Shown here one piece after another: positions 1 through 12,254 of a stretch of DNA of 64,000 bases (positions are counted from its first letter, which is position 1; each line of letters begins with the position of its first letter). Origin of the DNA: Pieris napi (lineage: Eukaryota > Arthropoda > Insecta > Lepidoptera > Pieridae); contig NC_062247.1 in the NCBI RefSeq assembly GCF_905475465.1, positions 11,222,001 to 11,286,000 on the forward strand. The letters run 5' to 3'. The notes beneath the pieces are model-generated. The model was given only the letters and a program-made list of their open reading frames with translations, ran no database searches and was not told where the DNA came from. A program made the position numbers and the translations under genes.

Positions 1-3000
1 GAAGCTCGCTTTATTTTGTTGTAAGTTGTTTTTATTATTTTATTTATTTATTTCCAACTCACAAATATACAGATAAAAACAAAATTGAAACAATTATTCG
101 TTGAGCGAGGAAACCACCAGCTCTGGGGTCCCCGTAATTACCAGGCAACTGAAATCTTTAATTAGTTATTTTTTGTATTTAAGTAACTTAAGTTTGTTAA
201 CAAAAATACATAACAACTATAACCTACTAATAATGTTTTCTGGAATATTTTCATACTTTTTGACGCTATACGATATGAGTAGATAATTGTAATTATATAA
301 TAATATAGTAGGTTCATACTTCGTCATGATTCATCAGACATTGTAAAATACACCTCGACTCCAGTGCATTAACACGATATAAATTGAAAAGTAACAATTA
401 AACAACCTTGCTAATGGTGGCCATAGTAACTATTGAGTTTTCATATACATTTTATATTTCGAAAATTCTTTGTCAAAATGGAGGGTACCTTTCGATAAAT
501 TTTTTGAGGGTAGCTATTTTTGTTTAACTTTCACACAGCAAATAATTGAAGGATTTTGTATTTTTTTAATCTTTTGGCTTTGTTTCTTTTCGATAAGATA
601 GACAAAATATGGAAAAAGACAAATTAGAACTTTTTAAAACTTTATTAGTCTTTTTTCATAAAGGCGTATAAGACTACATAGGAGTAATATATGAAATATT
701 TTCATGTTAATACACTCGTAAATTACTTTTTATTACCAAATAATCTGTTAAAGGTCCAGAAGGGACTTAAGGTTATTAATTGTTTTTTCTTAACCTTATT
801 AATTTGATAAATATACTTTCTTAATTAATTATTATAGATATGTATAGTCGATAGATCTAACATTTTTATTTATGACGTAATTTTGTCCTTAAAAGTCGTT
901 ATAGTTGAAGTGTTTAACTCTTGAGATGTTGATGATGTAATAAAGCAACCATAGTTTAAGAAAAAATCACTCAATGTAGTCTTGTTTATTGTAACTTTTT
1001 TACGTGTATATTTAAAAAAAGATATAAATGCGAGCCCGATCTGTCGATTTGTATATTCTTTGAGGTAGAAACGCAAATGTTATATTATCTTTAAATGACC
1101 TTTCAACAGGTAAAGTTCTGACCACAACTACTGTATAGTGACTGAGTTTTTATATGAATAATTTACACAATCTTTAATACAATTACATAATTTTAATGAT
1201 TCTTGAATTAGTTTAAAGAAATACCGTCCGGACGCGGCGCAGCGCCGCGATATTAAGTTAAAATGACGTAATAAACAAACCATACTTCTATGACCTTGAA
1301 TGTGAACAATAAACATAAACGGAGATTTTTTTAGGTTTAACTGATTAATAATACTTGAGGAATGCCTAATAGGATATTAATCTATACTCATATTATAAAT
1401 ATCTATTTTTGTGTGTCAGCATCTCAAAAAACACTGGATATCGATCCAAAATCCTTCACCTTTAGTGGTTATTTAATATTTTTCAGTGTTATCAGTGACG
1501 GCTGTCACGATGGCCAACGTACTATCGCGTGGCCTCAAAAATGCAAATGACCACTTCACATACAGCATGTTCTCTGTAAGTATTTTTACTGTATATATAT
1601 GTATATAACTATATATGTAGTTTGGACTCAATTCTGCACTTAGATGCTCATTTGGTCGGTTGTGCGTAATGTCTTGACTATTTAAACCCGCCCAGCTCCT
1701 TCCAGAAGCTCAGGCTTCCTGGGCACTTCGCAGTCTTCACGGACTGGCCTTCGGAGAGTCATTATAATAAAAATAAAAATTCAATTTCTTAAAAAAAAAA
1801 TTTATGAAAAAAAAAGTTTAGCAGCCGTATTATTATATTATTTATTTTATTTTTATTTTTATTTTTTATTTTTACATTTAAGGAACAGAAACAGAAAACA
1901 GATTGGTGAAATACATATAGTTATTACACACTAAGCAACATTTGCAAACCTGAATTTCCAATTATATCTGTACACAGCATTTTAGTGGAATCTTCAGTGC
2001 TGGTTTACTAAATATTAACAATTAAATACAGTTTACAATATGTACATATATTTAACTTAATGACAAAAAAAAAAAAACATTGAAAAATTTAATGACAAAA
2101 AAGAAAATAAAGTTATTCTGGTTGCAAGTCTGCACCGCGAATAATCCTTCTAAATTCAAAACTACTATTGTGAAAAATATCAACATGTGAACACACAGAA
2201 TTATAATACTTGCACATTCTAGCGAACTACTATTATATATTATATAATATTATATTTAAGCAGTAATGTCGGAATATTGGACGTGGACAAAACGAACGAC
2301 GTCCAGTTTCGCATTCATTTGTAGGGAAAAAATTTGCCTCCAAGAAGCTTGGAGTGCTCAGCACGGCAAGACTGTACTTCACTCCGGGCCAGCCTTGCTA
2401 CTGAATAAAATTACGCCCCACATGGAGTACTGTTCTCTCCTCTGGGCGGGAGCTCCCCAGTACCAGCTCCTTCCATTTGACTATTTTTAACGAAAAGCGG
2501 TTGGAATCGTCGACGACCAATCTCTTTCCATCTCTTGGCGTTGCGTAGAGATATTGGGTTCCTCTGCATCATCTATCGCATGTCAAAATCAAAACAATCA
2601 TCTTTGCCTAGATTATAGGTACAGAATATTGATGTAGGAATTAGAATTATTTAACATAACATTGCAAAAACACTCTTCAAAGTCAGCAAAAACTACTATC
2701 AAATATTATAGAAAATATTTGTAAAATATGAATTGTATTTATCCCTTTTCAGGAAATAGTAAGAGAGAAGCCTCAACAGAGTGTGGTGATGTCACCATTC
2801 TCCGTTTTGACCCCATTAGCCCAGCTCGCCGTTGCCTCTGAGGGAGAATCACACGATGAGATTTTGAAGGCAATTGGCATGCCCAATGATCATTTTGTAA
2901 GTGGAGGCAAATAAGCGAAAATGATATTGCAAATAATTATTCACAGGCGCTAAGTATTCTGTATGTATAGTATATAGAAGACGCATGGATCTGGTTAGCG

Positions 3001-6000
3001 CTGCTTCTTAGGTTCTCATGTAATTTTCACACATGGATATCTTTTCTGTTTGTTTGATTGTCATAAAATGTGTGATGTTAGAGAGCAAAAAAATAGTGGG
3101 TGGAGTTCTTCCGCGAGGAAGAAGTGAAACTTCGTAATATGGAAATGAAAATAGGTAGCATTCACTCTCGCTCTGTCTCTTTCTATTCCCTCTCCCCAGG
3201 TGCGTTAAACGTTTAACGCAACCTTGTTGAAAGTCGCAATAAAAAATCATATAATTAAAATAAATCTTTGAAGTTTTGTTATTATAACTTTATTTTATGA
3301 TATAAACATTATTGTCAAACAATGCCACATTCAGAATCGTTTAAGTACAGTTAACGGTTACTTAATATGTAAATTTTAAAGTTTCTATAAATATAACCAA
3401 AGACAATAAAAAATAAAGTAATAGACTAGCATTGTTCATATCAAAACAAATATACCAAACATTCCAGCTAGAGTATGGCGACACTTAAAAGCTGAAACCA
3501 ATTAAATTAAGTAAAAAAAAAAATAGTTTTATTAAAATTTATTTAACATCATAAACAATCTTGTGTTCTATTTCGATATCTAGCGGGGGTTTACTTAACA
3601 TTTCGAACTTATTAACATTATTTTTTAATACAGCTGGTTGACAAAATTACCATGATTATTACGGCTGTTCCATATCAATAATTTGTCTAATTGATTTAAT
3701 TGTCAATGATAACATAACAATGTCTATAAGAATTAGAAATATATATTACTAAGAGTATAATACTTTATATTGTATTATGCGTTAGGTATTATAAATACCG
3801 ATTCCAGAAAAATCTACCATTCGATATATCATAATCATATCAGCCTGAGAATGAGATCAATTGAGAAGCACTAAAAATTCAATTGTTAAATTTATATTTA
3901 ACTAGCTGGCCTGGCGAACATCGTACCGCCTAACAGTCGATTCTTTATTTTTTTTAATACTTATTCTGCTATTCGGGACACCGGTCAAGCTAGTAAGATA
4001 AAAAAAAAGAAAGTTGATAAGCCAACAAATAAATTATGTCAAAAAATAAAAATGTACCTTCTCGGAACCCCTCCACTAACACTTGAACTTTATGATATGG
4101 TATTAAAGTTCAAATTAACTTTTAAGTATTATTACGAATATATTGTATGGGAATATAGAAAAGTGTTGTTTTTAGACGTTTTCACTCAATTTTTTTTTAA
4201 ATTTCTCTCCGTAAGAACCATCCTCGTACTTCAAGGAATATTATAAAAAAAGAATTGGCCAAATTGGTCCAGGCGTTGTTGAGTTATGCGCTTACCAACA
4301 CATTTTGCGATTCATTTTTATATTATAGACACAATATAATCAGTTTCAAAGAATGGAAATGTTGTTTTACTTATTTCTTTATTTCAGACAAAAGCTGCAT
4401 TTTCTCAGAATGTACAGATCCTCAAATCAGTGAGAGGTGTTGATTTTAAAACAGCAAATAAAGTATACATCGGCAACAACTATCAACTAAATGAAGACTT
4501 TGCAACGTCCACTCGTGATGTATTTAATTCCGAAATTCAAAATATCGACTTTTCACAAGCACAAAGAGCCGCAAACGAAATCAACTCCTGGGTAATATTA
4601 ATCTTAATATATATAAATTACGTGTCACGTTGTTTGTCCGCTATGGACTCCTAAACTACTGAACCGATTTCAATCAAATTTGCACACCGTGTGCGGTTTG
4701 ATCTTACTTAAAAGATAGGATAGCTTAGATCTCAATTTATACCCGCAATATTATTTTATTGCAAATGATTTGTTAATTATTTGATAGTCACAATTCTAAC
4801 AGATGGCGCTGTGTTGAAAGTTCCAACGTTTCACATAAGCTACAATTTAATGGCATTACCACCAAAAAAGCGTGGTGGTCCACATGACTGGTGTTCTCCT
4901 ACCGTTTCCCTTGAATAGTTTACTACTATGTAATATAACAAAAATCTTAGCCACAGCAACGCTTGGCCGAATCCACTAGTATTATACATAATTGAAATAC
5001 TAGATATAAATACAACAATTACTCAACACTCTGAAATACGCACACACATTCACACACTCACACATTCATGCATACTTAATGTCTTATACGACTTGTGTTT
5101 AATTAGTTGTGACACTTCCCACAACACAGGGACTTCCTAGTGTGGGGACTAGCGATAGATGAATCTGAGTCATGAATGAAGTTTTTTTTATTTTTTTTTA
5201 ATAATATACAGACTGTAATTCTATGCAATAATCAAACGTATTTAAATAGTTACTGTACATTAGTATTCACGTATCTAGGCAAATATCTGGGTCCCAGAAT
5301 TTTCTTAGGTATCGGACCAGTATCATGACTCGGGTGAGCATAGATAGAATTGTCTTTTCTATATGATATTATATAGAAAAGTAAGTAAAAGTGACAAAAA
5401 GGTTCTCCTCATCAGAAAGGTTACCAACCTGCCTGTCTGGTGTCGTCAAACATCTGAAGATATTACTGATTCATCATTTTATACGTACAAAAGTATTAAT
5501 TTTTGGGAGTTTTTAAAGGAATTTCAGTAAAGCAATTTTATTAATAATATTTATTTACAGGTTGAAGACCAAACTAATAAAAAAATTAAAGACCTCGTTG
5601 ATCCCCAGTCATTGGATGCCGCTACTCGAGCTGTTCTGGTGAACGCTATATACTTTAAGGTAACTAGAACATGTACAATAATAAACATTATAAATTATAA
5701 ATAAGTAAGGTCTCCGCTCTCTTGCCTCCGTCCAATGTCCCAGCTATTTTGGAGCCAATAGGCATCGCAAGAGATGATGGCAAGCGGCCGGATGGGATGT
5801 CGCTGATCCCTTGGAAGATAATTAAAGCGGAAAAGGTACATTACCACAGGGACCAAAGTTTTTAAATTTGTTTTAATTTTCTTTTTATTAATTTTTCATT
5901 ATTATTATTACTATGTTGGGAAAATTGTAAATACGGTATATTTGATTGTTATTTTTAGGTTTTAATAAACGGAATTAGCAGTAAAAAAATATAAATAATA

Positions 6001-9000
6001 TATATTTACTGTTGTGCAGTACTTACTTCAATAGCAAATTAAAAAAAAACACAACAGCTGAAAAACAAGCATATAATATACTAGAATGTTTAAACAAAGA
6101 CGGTTCATTACAAAACAAGTAGCTTTCCGCAGTCCGCAGTATAATTTCTGTATGCAAAATCCAACACGTGTTTGACATACGGAAGGTACACTTAGCGCTG
6201 ATTCTGTACCATCAATTCTGTATTTTAATGTCTTCTTGTCTTCTGTAATTTATCATACTTAATTAAATTCTAACTTGAATTGTGAAAGGGACAATAATTT
6301 TTATTCTCATTTTTAATTTAATTTGATAATTTCTCTTTTCCGTCGTGACTTTTGTTTATATATTTCATTTTTATATAATCAATATGTAAAAATAATATAT
6401 ATTCTAATTGTATGTATTTTTAATATTTATTGTAGAATCTAGCATTGTGGTTCATGATTCTTAAGATTAGCTTTAAGTTTCTTTTTTTAATTGTATAAGT
6501 TTACAATGTTATCTGTAATGTATTTTTTTAAATTACGCCCTTATTGTACTGTACCTTTAGTATCTCTTTTTTATTTTTCCTTACTAGCCTGGAAGAAATC
6601 GCTTGTTAGTGGTAAGGGTATGTAATATGTATCAAATATGAAATGGAAAAGTGTTAATAAATAAATAATTCCCTATTTTGGGTTATAGCACGATCCTGAA
6701 TGTGTGATATATATAGTACTATGTATCTGTTTTATTAAATTGCAATATTAACATCTTTTAAAGGGTCACTGGAAGATTCCGTTCAGCCCTTCCGCCACAA
6801 ATCACAGGCCGTTTTATGTTACAAAAAATACGTCAATTACAATTCCAATGATGTCCCAAGCATCTGACTTCAAATATGCTGAGGTCCGGGAACTAGATGC
6901 CACGGTAAGATCTATAATATGAACAGTATGTTTAATAGATTTTTTTTAAATGAGGTGAAAATGCGCTTACGCAGGCCCGCGCCATGGATGTCCAGCTTGA
7001 CGCGGGGACTGTGGGGCTCTACACGCAAAGCCCTCTGCTATTCAGAGGGGTAGCGTGACCCTATCTACTTAAAACACCTCAGCCCTCCACACGCCCTTCA
7101 GATGGGCCCACGGGGTTTACCAAGGCATTCAACCCAAGGGACTTATTTCCGATATAGAGCTCAATCAAGTCCTGCGGTTCCGGGCCGCTTGAGACCGAGA
7201 TCCCAGCCTTTAACCATCGGCCAGTCTATGGTCAACCCCAGACCTCTCCCTCAATCACTCAGCGCCCTCCTTCTGCAGCATTACATGCTGACAGAAGGAG
7301 ACCATTGCACTCCAAGCCTCCTCACTTCTTAGCATAGCCAATATAATACCCGGTAAAGTGAGGTCCACCCCAATGACCGATACCAGGTCATGACGCTCCC
7401 TTGTCCAGGTGACACTCAGCCACAGTATGCTCCGCCGATATTTCATAGATATTCTAGATACATCTATCTATCTAGATATATATACCTAATTAATGGGATA
7501 TTAACGAAATTGAGAAGAAAGTCAGAGAAACTGATGAAGAAAATATTTTTTTACTGATAAGGCATTTAATAATTACCATTTCTTACAGATTCTTCAGTTG
7601 TTCTATGAAGGAAATGACGCTTCCATGATACTGGTACTCCCGAATGAAGTCGACGGAATCACGCGGTTGGAGGAGAAGTTGAGAGACCCATCAGCACTGA
7701 ACGACGCAATTTATAAAATGTACTCAACTAAAGTGGAGGTCACAATTCCTAAGTTCAAAATAGAGACTACAACAGACCTGAAAGATGTTTTATCAAAGGT
7801 ACGTAATATTGACTTCCGACGTGTTAAATTTTGTAACATATTGCGTCTATTGAAGTAAATAAAGATTTTTGTGACGTTTTAATTTATTAAGACATTTTTA
7901 AAACGACAAGAATGAAATTTGTCTAATTACTATATCTTTGAACATCAAAGCGTCGGTCTTGTCTTGCGAGCCTATTGTCGAGTGTCCATTGGCGGCGGTA
8001 TCACTTAACATCAGGTGAGCCTCCTGCCTGTTTGTCTCCTATTACATAAAAACATGTTCCGTTGCTCTAGCATCTTCAACCATCCTTTTTTCTTTTGTCA
8101 TTGTAAAGATCTAATACAAACTTGGAATTTTTAACAATCCTACTTTTGATGAAGTGGGCGTTGTTAAATCATGATGATGATTCTCTAGCATATTAAACCA
8201 CCTTTTTGTTCATTGTTAAGATGAAACACAAACTTGGAATTTTTAACCAACCTACTTTTGGTGAGGCGTGCGTTGCTAAATTCAAATCTAATAATTAAAA
8301 TGGACTATTATTTCCCTTAGATGGGCGTTAAAAAATTGTTTACACCCGGCCAAGCTCATTTAAGTAAACTGATAGAAGGAGAGGATGAGCTCGAAATAAG
8401 TGATGCTATTCAAAAGGCTTACATTGAGGTCAATGAAGAAGGGGCTGAAGCTGCAGCAGCCAACGGTAAGTCATGTTATAAATGATGTGTACGATGATAT
8501 ATCTATTATAAATATCCCTATTAATAATTAAATAAGTTGTGTGACACAATTATATATTTATTTTTATTATTTATTTATTAACACTTCGTTGCATATACAT
8601 TAATATAGTACAATTGACATAATTAAATAAAAAGTAGAGCAACTGGCGGCCTTATCGCTTTCGAGCGATCTCTTCCAGGCAACCACTGTGAGAAAAAAAA
8701 GTATTAAATTACATAAGAAAGGCAAGAAGTGCAAAAATACATGTATTACATTTAGTTGTTTAGAAAAAGAAACTTATCAGGAACAAAAAACAAACTAAAC
8801 TAATAAAGTATACATGAAAAAAAAACATAAAAATAATAATAATAAAAAGTGCACATGAATCATTTTCAATTTCCTAAATTAAGATCAGTCTCACGACAGT
8901 TGGTAGGTACATATTATTAAAGTTAGGGATACGATGTGGACAGGTAATGTTTGTAAAGAAGAGATTTAAAGGAAGATAGAGAAGGAGCTAAGCGAATAGG

Positions 9001-10061
9001 GACTGGAAGTGAGTTCCATAGCTTAACTGCAGAGACCTTAAAGGATTCGCCAAGAAAGGAGGAGTTATGACACGGGATTTCAAGGATATAGTTTTCGGAA
9101 GAGCGTAAGCTATAGTTATGGGATCCCAAAAATTTGAAATCATTTTTGAGATAGGAAGGAGTTTTAGGGTTGAACAGAATGGAATATAGGAGATGGAGAA
9201 CATGAGCATCGCGTCGCTGACGAATGGGTAACCAGCCTAGCCGTTTACGGAACGCAGAGATATGGTCGTACTTTCTTAGACCGAATATAAATCGGATACA
9301 GAAATTTTGGAGACGATCCAGTTTATTTAGCAATTCCTTGTGATACCACCCATCTTCAGTTAATTTAGTTTTGCTAAATCGGTAAAAAATTATCAATTGT
9401 TACCAAAAAGAGCAATGGCCTTCGCGTGCGACTCTCATCTCTGAGGTCATAGGTTCGCAATGGCTGTGCATCAATGGACTATCTGTGTATTTAACATTCG
9501 CTCAAACGGTGAAGGAAAACATCGTGAGGAAACCGGCTTGCCTACCCAACGACCCAATAAGTCGACGACTTGTCTATTAAGAAACTTAAATGATCATGAA
9601 ACAGATCTGAGACCCAGACCTAAAAAGGTTGTAGCGCCATTGGTATTAAAAATTTATTATGAAGAACAAAACAAATCTAAGTCGATCCTTAACAACATCA
9701 AACATTTGAGTTATTTAAATAATGTAGCAATCGAGTTCATATCGATGAAGTTTTAAATGTCTAAAAAGGTTTTAATGACGCAAATTACACAAAGAATACT
9801 CTTTAGTCTACGTCCAATCAGAAGTAATCCTAGAGATAATTATACTTTTCGTCTTTAAGTGCCATTACAAATGGATATTAATATTCCTTCTTTACGGAAT
9901 TTAATAAAATATCTATCATTCGTTTATTTTCAGTATTCGCTGTTGGCTTCGCCGCTGATTTTATTCCGGAACAGCCTAAGAGGTTTCTTGCTGATAGACC
10001 ATTTTACTTCGAAATAAGGCTCAACGATTTAATCATTTTCAACGGTGTTAAAGCTAATTAG
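1..10061 (+). CDS. Serpin gene 1 (serpin-1-like, nine coding exons; start codon cut by window edge)
   Basis: Predicted secreted serine protease inhibitor of the serpin fold, about 393 aa. Exons: 1-20 (the window starts at the G of ATG), 1487-1575, 2753-2896, 4388-4591, 5561-5659, 6764-6904, 7589-7798, 8321-8465, 9934-10061; all introns are GT-AG and the frame is open throughout. The N-terminus begins KLALFCLLSV, a hydrophobic signal peptide. Recognisable serpin blocks are SPFSVLTPLAQLA (exon 3), NEINSW (end of exon 4), NAIYFK/GHW across exons 5/6 (residues ~181-189), VTIPKFKIET (exon 7), the hinge EVNEEGAEAAAAN (~339-351, exon 8) and RPFYFEIR (exon 9). E342, G344 and A347-350 fit an inhibitory serpin. 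Counting from P17 at E342, P1-P1' would be A358-A359 (inference). It is the most divergent of the four copies and keeps SPFS where genes 2-4 have SGYS. The sequence resembles lepidopteran serpin-1; the target protease is unknown. Confidence 0.93.
2266..2600 (+). pseudogene. LINE reverse transcriptase fragment, intron 2 of serpin gene 1
   Basis: ITPHMEYCSLLWAGAPQYQL is the C-terminal RT signature of jockey-like LINEs. The match continues in another frame (RAVGIVDDQSLS..., then LRRDIGSLCIIYR), so it is frameshifted and dead. Confidence 0.65.
3902..4329 (-). mobile_element. Non-autonomous Helitron, intron 3 of serpin gene 1
   Basis: Minus strand begins TCTATAATATAAAAATGAAT and ends ...CGCCAGGCCAGCTAG. 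Contains the GAACATCGTACCGCC... end block. No coding capacity. Absent from genes 2-4. Confidence 0.65.
4602..4979 (+). mobile_element. Non-autonomous Helitron just inside intron 4 of serpin gene 1
   Basis: Begins TCTTAATATATATAAATTAC and ends CGAATCCACTAG. The block CTACTGAACCGATTTCAATC is typical of this family. It starts 10 bp after the exon 4 donor GT. Confidence 0.65.
5748..5835 (+). pseudogene. Transposon ORF scrap in intron 5 of serpin gene 1
   Basis: Short frame PIGIARDDGKRPDGMSLIPW; the DGKRPDGM.LIPW block recurs in a transposon-linked ORF of insects. The element is not identified. Confidence 0.4.
6430..6670 (+). mobile_element. LINE 3' end in intron 5 of serpin gene 1
   Basis: GCCTGGAAGAAATCGCTTGTTAG followed by a 3' UTR ending GTTAATAAATAAATAA, the same 3' UTR type as the LINE at 8551-9400 but on the plus strand. 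No coding part. Confidence 0.5.
6950..7446 (-). pseudogene. R1-clade LINE ORF2 C-terminal fragment, intron 6 of serpin gene 1
   Basis: On the minus strand, a degraded AEHTVAECHLD zinc-finger region and SEEAWSAMVSFCQHVMLQKE are the usual end of R1-type ORF2 proteins. GC content is well above the surroundings, which marks it as an insertion. Frame broken. Confidence 0.6.
7960..8050 (+). mobile_element. LINE 3' end scrap, intron 7 of serpin gene 1
   Basis: GGCGGCGGTATCACTTAACA TCAGGTGAGCCTCC is a frequent lepidopteran LINE tail, also seen near 16570, 34040 and 57580. Confidence 0.5.
8065..8286 (+). repeat. Imperfect two-copy tandem repeat (118-bp period), intron 7 of serpin gene 1
   Basis: CTCTAGCAT...AAACTTGGAATTTTTAAC...CCTACTTTTG...GCGTTG.TAAATC occurs twice, at 8065 and 8183. 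Absent from the other serpin copies. Confidence 0.7.
8551..9400 (-). mobile_element. 5'-truncated LINE, jockey/CR1-like, intron 8 of serpin gene 1
   Basis: Minus-strand non-LTR element with a (TAAA)-type 3' tail at 8551-8582, a 3' UTR containing GCCTGGAAGAGATCGCTCGA, and an open frame (8923-9396) matching the thumb and C-terminus of reverse transcriptase: LDRLQNFCIRFIFGL ... LPIRQRRDAHVLHLLY ... KLWNSLP. Catalytic RT domain and endonuclease are missing. Confidence 0.75.
9409..9655 (+). mobile_element. tRNA-derived SINE (HaSE-like) in intron 8 of serpin gene 1
   Basis: CAATGGCCTTCGCGTGCGAC, GTGAAGGAAAACATCGTGAG and AGACCTAAAAAGGTTGTAGC are hallmark blocks of a widespread lepidopteran SINE. 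A decayed B box (AGGTTCGCAA) is visible. Related scraps are at 26660-26715 and 56825-56905. Confidence 0.6.
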
Positions 10062-10101
10062 AATTACTTTCCTAAGAGGAAGAGGAAGATGACATATATT
10101 T

Positions 10102-10107
10102 AATAAA
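10102..10107 (+). terminator. Polyadenylation signal, serpin gene 1
   Basis: AATAAA 41 nt after the stop codon, followed by GT/T-rich sequence. Confidence 0.7.
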
Positions 10108-10169
10108 GTGTTATTTGAATTTGTTGTTTTAAAAGAGAAACAAATAACTTATAGTCTAATATATAATTT

Positions 10170-10425
10170 GACGACTCATTGGTCTAGTGGTTAGTACCCC
10201 TGACTGCAAATCCATGGGTCCTGGGTTCGATCCCCGGCTGAGACGATCGATGTGATGAGCATTTGGTGTTGTGCTTAGGTCTTGGGTGTTTAAATTTGTA
10301 TTTATATGTCTATCTATCTATAATATGTATGTATATCCGTTGCCTAGTACCCATAACACAAGCTTCACCAGCTTAGCATGGGACTAAGTCAATTGGTGTG
10401 CATTGTCTTAAATATATATATATAG
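10170..10425 (+). mobile_element. tRNA-derived SINE (Metulj-like) downstream of serpin gene 1
   Basis: Head with A box (TGGTCTAGTGGTT) and B box (GGGTTCGATCC), then a body with GCCTAGTACCCATAACACAAG and CATGGGACTAAGTCAATTGG, and an AT-repeat tail. The body is of a kind common in butterfly SINEs; the family name is from memory. Confidence 0.65.
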
Positions 10426-10431
10426 GTATAT

Positions 10432-10605
10432 ACATAAAATTCTCGTGTCACAATGTTCGTTCCCATACTCTCCCGAAATGACCGAGTCATATGAAATTTT
10501 AATTTTTTAGATAAAATAATTATTTTTTTATGATACAGCATCCAAAAATACAACCCTTACTTACACCCCTCTACGATCAACCCCTATTTTATTTGTTAAT
10601 TATAC
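10432..10605 (+). mobile_element. Decayed Helitron fragment downstream of serpin gene 1
   Basis: AAAATTCTCGTGTCACA ... TTATGATACAGCAT ... CCCCTCTACGATCAACCCCT match the nested Helitron of genes 2/3, with a large internal deletion and no clear end. Confidence 0.5.
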
Positions 10606-11040
10606 GTATATATATATAACTCTGAGGTTTATATAGAGAAAAATTCACAGAACAACCGAACCGTCACTGGGGTAGCATAGCAAAATGTTGCATGTTCGTC
10701 CAAATTTACTGAGAGAAGCGCTATTTAAGCATGTCTTGCGCATCTTGAATATTATTGCATGTAAGACGGATATATTCAGTTTCACGCTAGCTGAATTCAC
10801 AAGAATTGCATTATTTAAAACTAGTTATAAAAAGGTTTATTTTTTTTGGTTTTATTTATATTATGTTTTAGTTTCATTTTTATATTAATAAGTTGTCCAT
10901 CGTATTAGTATTAAGTTACTGTCAAAATAGGAAATAAATTAATAAAAGAAGGACTAAATTCGTCCTAGATAATAAGAAATATAAAACACAATTTAAAAAA
11001 ATAATAGAATTTTTCGCGCTCAGATTTTTCACATATCATT

Positions 11041-11480
11041 AGTACGTTTAAATTGTGAAATATATGTGTGCTGTGGTTGTAATTGGCCACAACTCAGCAT
11101 CATGCTGAGGAGCAGACTGTTCCACAGCGCTGGTCTTTCTGCCAGAGACCACAGCAGCTAGATATGCATTGCGCATATCCTTCCGCGGCGCAACTGCATA
11201 GTGCGAGAGAGACGTTGGACTAGCTACTGTGAATACCCACTAAAACCCCAAGGCATTACCAATAATCGCCTTAGACGGGATGCGGTAACAGCTGAGCCTT
11301 ATCCGCTGCCTAACATGCGATGCGGCGGGTACGTCCACCTCCCCACGCCCATTGTTAGTTTGTGAAGATGCACAGCACAGACACAGCAAGTATCCTTCGC
11401 AGACAGGACCATTCGCATTAGTAGGGCAGATCGGGTCCAGTACTTGCAGGGATGGATCACCATCCCTTCAACGACAAACA
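11041..11480. repeat. Unclassified GC-richer block in spacer 1
   Basis: About 440 bp distinctly richer in GC than its surroundings, with no convincing frame. Probably a transposon relic; family not recognised. Confidence 0.3.
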
Positions 11481-11614
11481 ATTAATTGAGTTGGTGAAAC
11501 AATATTCTGTTTTATATGACATGAGATTACCTCAACACAAAGACAAAAACAGGGAGTTAAGATGTTGTTAGTTTAATACAGATAACCTGCTCAATTCAGT
11601 TTATTAGAAAAATA

Positions 11615-11850
11615 CAGTGTGGGCCAGAAAGATTTGCGAATTTGATTAAAATATAATAAATAAACTAAACACAATACACATACAATTTTTTATTTCAATT
11701 AAAATAGACATTTGGGAAATTTATTTCTTAAAAATAACATCATCCAGGTGTGCACCATTGCGCTGCAAACATTCCTCGAATCTGAACCTCAAATTGGTAA
11801 AAACTTGCTCGCACATTGCGCGGGGAATAAATCAGCTAAATGACTTCTGA
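11615..11850 (-). pseudogene. Tc1/mariner transposase C-terminus with terminal repeat
   Basis: Outer end CAGTGTGGGCCAGAAAGA directly after TA, as expected for this superfamily. On the minus strand a frame ends NGAHLDDVIFKK-stop, the usual mariner-type tail. Only the last ~50 codons remain. Confidence 0.6.
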
Positions 11851-12254
11851 ATTTGCAAGCGTGTCGTGGTGTCACGTGTTGGTAATGTGCACGATGGACA
11901 TCGGGTGTCGACACGACACGTCGCGTCGCGTCGCGTTTTAGTAGTATGTTTCCGCCTTAATATTATAATCAGGTTCGCTGTTACAGAGTACTAATTATGT
12001 TGCTGCTATCAGAGATTCACGCCTATTATTTGCATTATACCCAATTATACAAATAATAAGCATGAAATTTTTGTTATTTTATGCTATATAAAAATATAGA
12101 TATTGATAAAAAAAATAAAAGAACTTGGTCTCACCAAGTATTTTTTTTTTTAATTTTATAACTTCTAAAAATATTCTTCAGTACCAAAATATGAAGATTC
12201 ATTTCTATTGTACATGTTAAACACAATTATATCATCATTATTTTTGATGAACAT

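Larger units (their letters stand above)
10108..11960. other. Spacer 1, upstream part
   Basis: Holds the Metulj-like SINE, a Helitron scrap, the GC-richer block and the Tc1/mariner tail. A short CGCGT-type repeat (GTCGCGTCGCGTCGCG, ~11920) follows. No gene seen. Confidence 0.5.

Noticed and set aside
1230..1250. GC-rich palindrome GCGGCGCAGCGCCGC in intron 1 of gene 1
   Set aside because: Short, single copy here, and no element ends could be placed around it.
10170..10245. tRNA gene (Cys-like anticodon loop CTGCAAA)
   Set aside because: The acceptor arms do not pair and the sequence runs into a SINE body with an AT tail; it is a SINE head.
11915..11938. CGCGT repeats as a CRISPR-like or satellite array
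   Set aside because: Only about three units of a 5-mer; a simple repeat.
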